Source: Comamonadaceae bacterium (lineage in GTDB: Bacteria > Pseudomonadota > Gammaproteobacteria > Burkholderiales > Burkholderiaceae_C). From it: 14,795 bases of DNA. Both the position numbers and the translations under genes were made by a program. Under the pieces are notes generated by a model, which was not told where the DNA came from, did no database searches, and worked only from the letters and a program-made list of their open reading frames with translations. Shown piece by piece: positions 1 through 6,306 of the stretch (the stretch's first letter is position 1; each line of letters opens with the position of its first letter). The stretch covers positions 1 to 14,795 of the forward strand of contig CANHUM010000009.1 in the NCBI GenBank assembly GCA_947463845.1. The letters are read 5' to 3'.

Positions 1-1
1 G

Positions 2-1189
2 ACGCTGGAGCGTTTGCGCCATGACATCCGCAGCAGTTTTTCGCAGTCGGTCAGCGGCGTCGACCTGATTGTGGGTGCCCGCAGCAGCCCGGTGCAGTTG
101 ATGCTGTTTTCGGTGTTTCATATCGGCAGCGTGCCCCAGGGCATGTCCATGGACAGTGTGCGCATGTTGGCGCAGCACCGCTCGGTGTCGTGGGTGGTGC
201 CTTTGAGCCTGGGTGACTCGCACCGGGGCTTTCCGGTGCTCGGCACCACGCCTGCTTTTTTTCAGCACTTCAAGTACGGCGACAAGCAAGCCCTGGTACT
301 GCGCCAGGGAGCCGTATTTGCCGACACCCTGGATGGCTTGTACGAAGCGGTGATCGGTGCCGAGGTGGCCCGAAAAATGGGCTACAACCTGGGGCAAAGC
401 ATCACCTTGTCACACGGTTTGAACGAACACGACCATGGTGACGAATCGCACGACGACCACGCCGATAAACCATTCAAGGTGGTTGGTATTTTGGCGCCCA
501 CGGGCACCCCGGTGGACCGCACGGTGCATGTCAGCCTGCAGGCCTTGGAAGCCTTGCACCTCGATTGGGTGGCGGGTACACCCTTGCCGGGTGGGCAAAT
601 TCCCGCAGACCAGGCCCGCAAATTCAATCTGGAGCCCGAGGAGGTCACCGCCGCCCTGGTGGGCCTGAAAACCCGAGCAGCCGTGTTCAATGTGCAGCGC
701 TTTGTCAACTTTCACGAAGCCGAGGCCTTGATGGGGGTCATGCCCGGTGTTGCGCTGGGTGAGTTGTGGTCGGTGCTGGGTGTGGGCGAAAACGCCTTGC
801 TGGCCGTGTCGGGTCTGGTGGCTTTGGTCAGCGTGGTGTCGCTCATGGCGGTGGTGCTGGCTGGCCTCAACGAGCGCCGTCGCGAACTCGCGGTGCTGCG
901 GGCCGTGGGCGCGGGGCCACGCCACGTGCTGGGATTGCTCACGCTCGAAGGCATCTGGGTCACCTGTGCCGGTGTCTTGCTGGGCGTGCTGATGGCCCAG
1001 TCGGGCATGGCGCTGGCCACACCCTGGTTGCAACAGGCGCTGGGCATCCGCTTGCAGATGGCGGCCCCGTTACCCACACAGCTGGCCTTGGCGGTGGCGG
1101 TGTTGCTGGCGGGTTTGCTGGCCAGTTTGGCCCCAGCGTGGCGGGCTTACCGCTTGTCGCTGGCCGATGGCTTGTCACCACGTGTTTGA
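2..1189 (+). CDS. ABC transporter permease, FtsX/MacB family (5' end outside window)
   Basis: This is the C-terminal 395 residues of an inner-membrane permease of the FtsX/MacB/LolC type, which works with a separate ATPase. The frame is open to the first base (it reads T-L-E-R-L-R-H-D), so the true start and first membrane helix lie upstream; the TTG at 14 is not a convincing start. Residues about 1-255 form the periplasmic MacB-like domain (motif SGVDLIVGARSSPVQL near the start). The C-terminal part has three hydrophobic helices near 263-287, 311-334 and 357-380, with the family's cytoplasmic loop NERRRELAVLRAVGA after the first. A loop at nt 413-466 carries five His and many Asp/Glu residues, which suggests metal binding. 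The DUF3299 gene follows one base after the stop and is probably co-transcribed. The substrate is not shown by sequence; metal (zinc) handling is an inference from the His-rich loop and the neighbour. Confidence 0.88.
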   Translation, partial: TLERLRHDIRSSFSQSVSGVDLIVGARSSPVQLMLFSVFHIGSVPQGMSMDSVRMLAQHRSVSWVVPLSLGDSHRGFPVLGTTPAFFQHFKYGDKQALVLRQGAVFADTLDGLYEAVIGAEVARKMGYNLGQSITLSHGLNEHDHGDESHDDHADKPFKVVGILAPTGTPVDRTVHVSLQALEALHLDWVAGTPLPGGQIPADQARKFNLEPEEVTAALVGLKTRAAVFNVQRFVNFHEAEALMGVMPGVALGELWSVLGVGENALLAVSGLVALVSVVSLMAVVLAGLNERRRELAVLRAVGAGPRHVLGLLTLEGIWVTCAGVLLGVLMAQSGMALATPWLQQALGIRLQMAAPLPTQLALAVAVLLAGLLASLAPAWRAYRLSLADGLSPRV

Positions 1190-1190
1190 C

Positions 1191-1835
1191 ATGAGAAGTC
1201 TCCCGAGCATGCACACCCGACACGCACTGGCATGGTTTCTGGCAGCCCTCGGTGGATTGATCTGGGTTCAGGCCAGCGCGCAAAGTGTGCGCGACACCGC
1301 CCGCGAGCTGGTGCCGCGCGTTCAACCTGCCCTGTCGTCCGAAGCCCCATCGCCCGGTGCCACGCTGCCAGGGTCGACGCGCACCATCGGTTGGGAGCAG
1401 CTGATCCCGGCGGGTTGGGATCCTTTCAAGGACCTCAAGGCTCTGAACCTGGACACCCTCAAGGACAATGACCCCAAGGCCGAAGAAGCGCTGCAGAAAA
1501 TGCGCAAGATGTGGGACAACGCCCCCATCAACCCCTTGGTGCTGGGCCAGAATGTGCGCCTGCCGGGCTATGTGGTGCCTCTGGAGGACTTGCCCGAAGG
1601 CATGAAAGAGTTCTTGCTGGTGCCCTACTTTGGCGCCTGCATCCACTCACCGCCACCGCCGGCCAATCAGATTGTGCATGTGGTGCTCGATAAACCTGCC
1701 AAGCGACTGCGCCTGATGGATGTGGTGTGGGTGAGTGGCCCGATGAGTGCCACCAAAACCGACTCGCACATGGGTGTGGCCGGCTACCGGATCGAAGCCC
1801 GGCAGGTGGCGCCCTACAACGAGAAAAAGCGCTGA
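1191..1835 (+). CDS. DUF3299 family secreted protein
   Basis: This 214-residue protein has an N-terminal signal peptide (hydrophobic stretch ALAWFLAALGGLIWVQ, likely cleavage after the ASA at residues 28-30), so it is predicted to be periplasmic. The family hallmark is at residues about 139-165: KEFLLVPYFGACIHSPPPPA followed by NQ and a beta strand. DUF3299 proteins have no established biochemical activity. The ATG at 1191 follows the permease stop by one base; an in-frame ATG at 1209 would give 208 residues and has a weak purine-rich stretch (gagaag) upstream, so the exact start is uncertain. The permease/DUF3299 pairing is known, as I recall it, from zinc-regulated ABC clusters such as Pseudomonas aeruginosa PA4063-PA4066; a role in metal homeostasis here is inference. 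The stop codon abuts the stop codon of the convergent nucleotidase gene. Confidence 0.87.
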   Translation: MRSLPSMHTRHALAWFLAALGGLIWVQASAQSVRDTARELVPRVQPALSSEAPSPGATLPGSTRTIGWEQLIPAGWDPFKDLKALNLDTLKDNDPKAEEALQKMRKMWDNAPINPLVLGQNVRLPGYVVPLEDLPEGMKEFLLVPYFGACIHSPPPPANQIVHVVLDKPAKRLRLMDVVWVSGPMSATKTDSHMGVAGYRIEARQVAPYNEKKR

Positions 1836-2735
1836 TCAGTCGGGGTTGGCCACCCCGGACGCCACATGGCCAGATGGCACATGGCGGGCTGCCGATTCGA
1901 TGTGACCGGTCTGGTCGTCAAAGAAAAAGTCCGGTTCGAATTCGCGCAAAAACTCACCCTTGGCCAAGCCCCCCAGAAACATGGCCTCGTCGACCTCGAT
2001 GTTCCAGTCCATCAGGGTGCGGATGGCGCGCTCATGCGCCGGCGCGCTGCGGGCGGTGACCAGCGCAGTGCGGATGCGCATGGCCGGCGTGCCTTCTTGC
2101 TGCAAACGGTGCAAGGCAGCCAGCAGGGGTTTGAAAGGTCCAGCCAGCAAGGGTTGCCCCGCCTTGTCGCGTTCATGGGCCTGGAAGGCCGACAGCCCCT
2201 CGGCCTGAAACACCCGTTCGGCTTCGTCCGAAAACAGCACCGCATCGCCGTCAAAGGCGATGCGCACTTCGTGTGGGTGGGCTTCGGAGGCGAGAGCCGA
2301 ATGCGGGTAGACCTGCGCAGCGGGCACGCCCGCGGCCAGAGCTGCACGCACATCCGACAAATGCGTGGACAAGAACAAGTTGGCATTCAGGGGCTTCAGG
2401 TAGCGCCAGGGCGACTGGCCCCGGGTGAAGCTGCCGCGCTGGATGGGCAAGCCATAGTGCTGCGCCGAGCGGAACACCCGCATGCCCGAAACCGGGTCAT
2501 TGCGCGACAGGATCACCACCTCCACCCGCTGCGCATCGGCATCGTTGAATGCCAGCAGCTTGCGCACCAAGGAAAACGCCACACCCGGTTTGGCGGGTTC
2601 TTCCAGGCGGCCCAGCTGCAGCTTCATGTAAGCCCGGTCATCGCCCTGCTCAAACACCTTGTTTTCTTCTTCAAAGTCAAACAGGGCGCGGGACGAGATC
2701 GCGACGACGAGTTGGCCTTCCAATGTGGCGGGCAT
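1836..2735 (-). CDS. Cytosolic 5'-nucleotidase (cN-I-like, PF06189 type)
   Basis: This 299-residue soluble protein matches the bacterial relatives of cytosolic 5'-nucleotidase I, which hydrolyse nucleoside 5'-monophosphates to nucleosides and phosphate. Family features seen are LVVAISSRALFDFEEEN near the N-terminus, VILSRNDPVSGMRVF about 74-88, NLFLSTHLSDV about 119-129, the catalytic Asp motif AFDGDAVLFSDEAE at 160-173, LVTARSAPAHERAIRT about 225-240, FFFDDQTGHIESA about 270-282 and the typical ARHVPSGHVASGVAN tail. There is no signal peptide. The start is supported by an AAGGA Shine-Dalgarno 7 bases upstream. It lies 51 bases downstream of gspF on the same strand, with no terminator visible between, so read-through from the T2SS operon is possible; a role in secretion is not implied. 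The precise nucleotide preference cannot be read from the sequence. Confidence 0.9.
   Translation of the reverse strand: MPATLEGQLVVAISSRALFDFEEENKVFEQGDDRAYMKLQLGRLEEPAKPGVAFSLVRKLLAFNDADAQRVEVVILSRNDPVSGMRVFRSAQHYGLPIQRGSFTRGQSPWRYLKPLNANLFLSTHLSDVRAALAAGVPAAQVYPHSALASEAHPHEVRIAFDGDAVLFSDEAERVFQAEGLSAFQAHERDKAGQPLLAGPFKPLLAALHRLQQEGTPAMRIRTALVTARSAPAHERAIRTLMDWNIEVDEAMFLGGLAKGEFLREFEPDFFFDDQTGHIESAARHVPSGHVASGVANPD
1841..1857 (-). terminator. Weak candidate terminator hairpin at the convergent junction
   Basis: A 6-bp perfect stem (cggggt / accccg) with a 5-base loop lies just inside the 3' end of the nucleotidase coding region. On the minus strand it is followed about 12 bases later by a run of five T (1823-1828 region). 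The gap between stem and T-run is too long for a classic intrinsic terminator, so this is only a possibility. No better terminator is seen between the two convergent genes. Confidence 0.2.
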
Positions 2736-2742
2736 GGGTCAA

Positions 2743-2747
2743 TCCTT
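2743..2747 (-). promoter_or_regulatory. Shine-Dalgarno of the 5'-nucleotidase gene
   Basis: AAGGA on the minus strand, 7 bases before the ATG at 2735. It is one of the few clear ribosome sites in the block and fixes the start. It lies in the 51-base gap after gspF, where no convincing promoter or terminator was seen. Confidence 0.6.
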
Positions 2748-2786
2748 GGGTAAAAAGCGGGACATCTGCTGCAGGCGCATCATCGC

Positions 2787-4025
2787 TCATTTCACCCACT
2801 GGTTCAGCTGCATGATCGGCATCAGCACCGCCAGCACGATCAGCATCACCATCCCGCCCATGGCCACGATCAGCAGGGGCTCCAGCACGGTGGCCAGGGC
2901 CATGGCGCGGCGCTGCACTTCGCTGGACAACTGCTGCGCTGCGCGTTGCAGCATCACCGGCAGTTGTCCGGTTTGTTCACCCAGTCGCGCAAACATCGAC
3001 AGCAGACCGGGAAAGCGCGCATTTTGCGCCAGCGCAGTGCCCAGAGGCGCCCCCTCGCGCACGCGCACCAGGGCTTCGAGGGCATCGGCACGCAAGGCCT
3101 GGTTGGACAGCGTGCCGGCCGCCGACTGCAAGGCCTTGAGGATGGGCACACCCGCGGCCGTGAGCATGGCCAGCGTCGAGGCAAAGCGGGCGCTGTTGTA
3201 GCCCCTTGCCAGACGACCGATCAAGGGCAGCCGCAGCCAGGCCGCATCAAAACGCACACGCAGTGCAGGCTGGCGCATGGCCTGACGAAACACCAGCACA
3301 CCGCTGGCCAGAATCAGCAGCATGAACCAGCCCCAGCTGCGTACCAAGTCGCTGATGGCCAGCATGGCCACCGTCAGGCCCGGCAATGGTCTTTGGGTGC
3401 CCGCAAACACCCCGGCCACTTGCGGCACCACCGAGGTCACCAGAAAAATCACGATCGCCAGCGCCACCAGGCTCACGATGGCCGGGTACAGCGAGGCCGA
3501 CAGCAGCTTGGCGCGCAAGACCTGCTGGTCTTCCAGATCGCCCGCCAGCTGGTTGAGCACCAGGTCCAGGTGACCGCTTTGTTCGCCTGCAGCGATCACG
3601 GCGCGGTCGATCGCAGGAAATTCTTGCGGGTATTGCGCCAGGGCGCGACCCAAGGTGTTGCCTGCATTGACTTCGGCGCGAATGGCGGCCATCAGGTACC
3701 GCTGTTTGTCGTCTTCGGCCTCTTCGGTCAGGGCGGCCAAAGCACGTTCGACCGGCAAACCGCTGCCCACCAGCCCGGCCAGTTGGCGTGTCCAGACCGC
3801 GCGTTGGCTGGTGCTGAAGGTCCGTCCGCCGCCAATCGGGCGTTGCCACCAGGGCAAGGTCTTGGCGGCTTCGGCGACAGCGCCCGATGCGATGGCCTCC
3901 ACCACCAACGGCACCAGCGACTGGGCGCGCAATTGGCTGCGAGCCGTTTTCAGGCTGTCGGCCTCCAGCGTGCCCTTGCGCAGGGCGCCATCGGCTTGCA
4001 GGGCTTCAAAACGGTAGGCGGGCAT
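2787..4025 (-). CDS. gspF: T2SS inner-membrane platform protein GspF
   Basis: GspF is the polytopic inner-membrane core of the T2SS assembly platform and contacts the ATPase GspE and GspL. The 412 residues start with MPAYRFEALQADG, the usual GspF N-terminus. Two repeated T2SSF domains follow: the first around 72-200 (QLAGLVGSGLPVERAL, FPAIDRAVIAAGEQSGHLD) and the second around 275-402 (FASTLAMLTAAGVPILKAL, FARLGEQTGQLPVML). Hydrophobic helices lie near 183-203, 230-246 and 380-405, and the protein ends MPIMQLNQWVK as is common in this family. The open frame extends 45 bases upstream, but that would run into the preceding gene; the ATG at 4025 lies 10 bases after that gene's stop and fits family length. 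It is separated from gspE by the MipA-like gene, whereas gspE and gspF are usually adjacent. Confidence 0.97.
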   Translation of the reverse strand: MPAYRFEALQADGALRKGTLEADSLKTARSQLRAQSLVPLVVEAIASGAVAEAAKTLPWWQRPIGGGRTFSTSQRAVWTRQLAGLVGSGLPVERALAALTEEAEDDKQRYLMAAIRAEVNAGNTLGRALAQYPQEFPAIDRAVIAAGEQSGHLDLVLNQLAGDLEDQQVLRAKLLSASLYPAIVSLVALAIVIFLVTSVVPQVAGVFAGTQRPLPGLTVAMLAISDLVRSWGWFMLLILASGVLVFRQAMRQPALRVRFDAAWLRLPLIGRLARGYNSARFASTLAMLTAAGVPILKALQSAAGTLSNQALRADALEALVRVREGAPLGTALAQNARFPGLLSMFARLGEQTGQLPVMLQRAAQQLSSEVQRRAMALATVLEPLLIVAMGGMVMLIVLAVLMPIMQLNQWVK

Positions 4026-4035
4026 GGTTCCAATC

Positions 4036-4878
4036 TCAACGGCTGAAGTAAAGCACACCCACCTGACCACTCCAGCTCAGCGGGTTGGGGCTGATGTCGC
4101 GGACCTGCCCCACAGGACGACTGCTGCCCAAAGTGCCAAACCAGGCCCACTGGGGCGTGAGGGCATAACGGTAACTCATGCCAAAGCCCAGCGAGCCCAA
4201 CCCGGCATGCCAGCCGCCCTCCGGGACGGGCGCCAGACGCCACTGCGTGGCCCAATGGTCTGCCGTGGCCCAATTCACGCCGGCGCTCCAGCTGATGGCA
4301 CTGCGATCGTTCAAAGGCAAGCCGTAAGAAGCGCCCACTGACAAAGTGGTGCCGTCGCCCCGGTTCATCAGGTCTTGGGTCAGGTCGCTGCCCAGCGACC
4401 AGCGCGGGTCGAGTCGGTAATTCACGCTCACCCGACCGCGTACTGTGTTCTGTCCGGAAGAGAACCCGTCAAAAGTGCGGTTGTCTTGGAGGTTTTGTAC
4501 CCGCAGCGACAGTCCCACTTTCAGCCGTTCATCGTCACGCCATTGGTACGCCAGATTGGACTCTTTGCGGTAACCGCTGAAACGCAGCCACTCGGTGCCC
4601 GTGGGGTGGCCGAAGCGCCAGCGCCCATAGCGCAAACCCAGCACGGGCCGCATGGATAAATCGGTACTCGCGTCGGCCACATCGCGGCTCTGGACCTTGG
4701 CGCCCAGCGTGTAAGACCAGCGACTGGCGTGGTCATCACTGGCCGATGCTTCGCCAGAGGTCTTTTCAGCAGGCACCGTGTCGGCTGCTGCCATGCCCAA
4801 TCCTGCCTCCGCCAGCACGCACCAGACTGCCATGGCGCACAAGGGGCGGTGCATGAGAGCAGGAGGCGCAGCGGTCAT
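4036..4878 (-). CDS. MipA/OmpV-like outer-membrane beta-barrel protein
   Basis: This 280-residue protein has an N-terminal signal sequence (hydrophobic segment about 14-31) followed by alternating amphipathic strands typical of a small outer-membrane barrel: RWSYTLGAKVQSRD, VGLSLRVQNL, GRVSVNYRL, SISWSAGVNWA-like strands and LGFGMSYRYALTPQWAWFG. The end, with SRPVGQVRDISPNPLSWSGQ, resembles the MipA/OmpV family (MltA-interacting scaffold proteins), so I place it there. The ATG at 4878 lies 6 bases after the gspE stop; an alternative ATG at 4854 (residue 9) would give a more usual signal peptide. Unlike most barrels it ends ...YFSR rather than in a terminal Phe. It sits between gspE and gspF with only short gaps (6 and 10 bases), so it is surely co-transcribed with the T2SS. 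A role in cell-wall or outer-membrane accommodation of the secretin is only a hypothesis. Confidence 0.72.
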   Translation of the reverse strand: MTAAPPALMHRPLCAMAVWCVLAEAGLGMAAADTVPAEKTSGEASASDDHASRWSYTLGAKVQSRDVADASTDLSMRPVLGLRYGRWRFGHPTGTEWLRFSGYRKESNLAYQWRDDERLKVGLSLRVQNLQDNRTFDGFSSGQNTVRGRVSVNYRLDPRWSLGSDLTQDLMNRGDGTTLSVGASYGLPLNDRSAISWSAGVNWATADHWATQWRLAPVPEGGWHAGLGSLGFGMSYRYALTPQWAWFGTLGSSRPVGQVRDISPNPLSWSGQVGVLYFSR

Positions 4879-4884
4879 GGGTGG

Positions 4885-6291
4885 TCAGTCGCGCGTCACG
4901 CGCAGCAACTCTTCGGCGCTGGTGACGCCCGCATCGACCAAGCGTTGCCCATCGTCACGCATCAACACCATGCCTTGAGCCAAGGCGGTTTCGCGCAACT
5001 GGGCTTCGGCCGCCCGGTTGTGGATTTGCGCCCGGATCTCATCGCTGGCCACCAGCAACTCGAACACGCCTGTGCGTCCGGCATAACCGGTGTGACCGCA
5101 TGCATCGCAACCCGCGCCCCCACAAGCGTGGCAGCGTTTGCGTACCAAGCGCTGGGCCAGCACACCCAGCAAAGAGGAGCTGAGCAAAAACGGCTCCACG
5201 CCCATGTCGATCAGTCGGTTGACCGCGCTGGCCGCATCGTTCGTGTGCAGCGTGGCCAACACCAGGTGACCGGTCAGCGAGGCCTGGATGGCAATTTGCG
5301 CGGTTTCGTGGTCGCGGATCTCGCCGATCATGATCACGTCCGGGTCCTGCCGCAGGATGGCTCTGAGCGCTTTGGCAAAGCTCAGGTCGATTTTGTTGTT
5401 GACCTGTGTCTGGCCCACGCCGGGCAGCTCGTATTCGATCGGGTCTTCCACCGTCATGATGTTGTTGCGCGTGGCGTCCAGCCGTTGCAGCGCCGCATAC
5501 AGGCTGGTGGTTTTGCCCGAACCCGTGGGTCCGGTCACCAGCAAAAGGCCATGCGGCTGACCAATCAGTTGGTCAATCTGCTGCAGCACCCGCCCTTGCA
5601 TGCCCACCGCTTCCAGCGTCAGCCGTGCCTCGCTCTTGTCCAACAGCCTCAGCACCGCACGTTCGCCGTGGGCGCTGGGCAAAGTCGAGACACGCACGTC
5701 CACCGCACGCGAACCGAGACGCAGGCTGATGCGGCCGTCTTGCGGCAAACGTTTTTCTGCGATGTCGAGTTCGGCCATGATTTTCAGGCGCGAAATCAGT
5801 GCGGCATGCAGCGCCCGGTTCGGTTGTACAACCTCGCGCAACGCGCCGTCTATGCGAAAGCGCACACTCGAAAGGCGTTCATAGGGCTCAATGTGGATGT
5901 CGCTGGCGCCATCGCGCGCTGCCTGAGTCAGTAATGCGTTCAGCATCCGGATGATGGGGGCGTCGTCGCTGGCCTCCAGCAGGTCTTCTACCGCAGGCAA
6001 CTCCTGCATCATGCGCGACAAATCGGCCTCGGACTCGACTTCACTGACCACGGCCGCCGCCATCGATGCGCCATGGGCCTGGCCCCCCGAATAAGCCTGG
6101 TGGATGCGCTGCGCCAATTCAGTGGATGAGCACGGCTGTAGCCGCAAACCCCTGGCTGCAAATTTGCGCGTCACCTCCGACAAGGCCGAGCGGTCGCTGG
6201 CGTCGCACAAGCTCAAGCACAGGTCTTGGCCGTCGTCCTCCAGCAGCAGCTGGTGGGCTCGCGCAAACGAATAAGGCAGAAGGTAAGTCAT
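4885..6291 (-). CDS. gspE: T2SS cytoplasmic ATPase GspE
   Basis: GspE is the hexameric cytoplasmic ATPase that powers pseudopilus assembly, docked to the membrane through GspL. In its 468 residues the N-terminal domain covers about 1-105. The N2 domain follows (ASDIHIEPYERLSSVRFRIDG region, 129-149). The ATPase core has Walker A GPTGSGKTT at 254-262, Asp box TVEDPIEYELPG at 280-291, Walker B DVIMIGEIRD at 318-327 and His box ATLHTND at 346-352. A tetracysteine zinc motif is formed by Cys387, Cys390, Cys395 and Cys398; the two CxxC pairs are only four residues apart, much closer than the roughly 30-residue spacing of classical GspE. The remaining Cys residues lie in the N-terminal domain. The gene starts 15 bases after gspD and ends 6 bases before the MipA-like gene. 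Confidence 0.97.
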   Translation of the reverse strand: MTYLLPYSFARAHQLLLEDDGQDLCLSLCDASDRSALSEVTRKFAARGLRLQPCSSTELAQRIHQAYSGGQAHGASMAAAVVSEVESEADLSRMMQELPAVEDLLEASDDAPIIRMLNALLTQAARDGASDIHIEPYERLSSVRFRIDGALREVVQPNRALHAALISRLKIMAELDIAEKRLPQDGRISLRLGSRAVDVRVSTLPSAHGERAVLRLLDKSEARLTLEAVGMQGRVLQQIDQLIGQPHGLLLVTGPTGSGKTTSLYAALQRLDATRNNIMTVEDPIEYELPGVGQTQVNNKIDLSFAKALRAILRQDPDVIMIGEIRDHETAQIAIQASLTGHLVLATLHTNDAASAVNRLIDMGVEPFLLSSSLLGVLAQRLVRKRCHACGGAGCDACGHTGYAGRTGVFELLVASDEIRAQIHNRAAEAQLRETALAQGMVLMRDDGQRLVDAGVTSAEELLRVTRD

Positions 6292-6306
6292 GGCTTCTAC
6301 CGGGGC

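Noticed and set aside
1866..2753. Plus-strand open frame of 295 codons opposite the nucleotidase
   Set aside because: The minus-strand product carries the nucleotidase motifs and a Shine-Dalgarno; this frame has neither.
2946..4046. Plus-strand open frame of 366 codons opposite gspF
   Set aside because: Antisense shadow of gspF with biased composition and no ribosome site.
4729..5934. Plus-strand open frame of 401 codons opposite gspE
   Set aside because: The opposite strand encodes all GspE ATPase motifs; this frame has low-complexity His/Gln-rich composition and no family resemblance.
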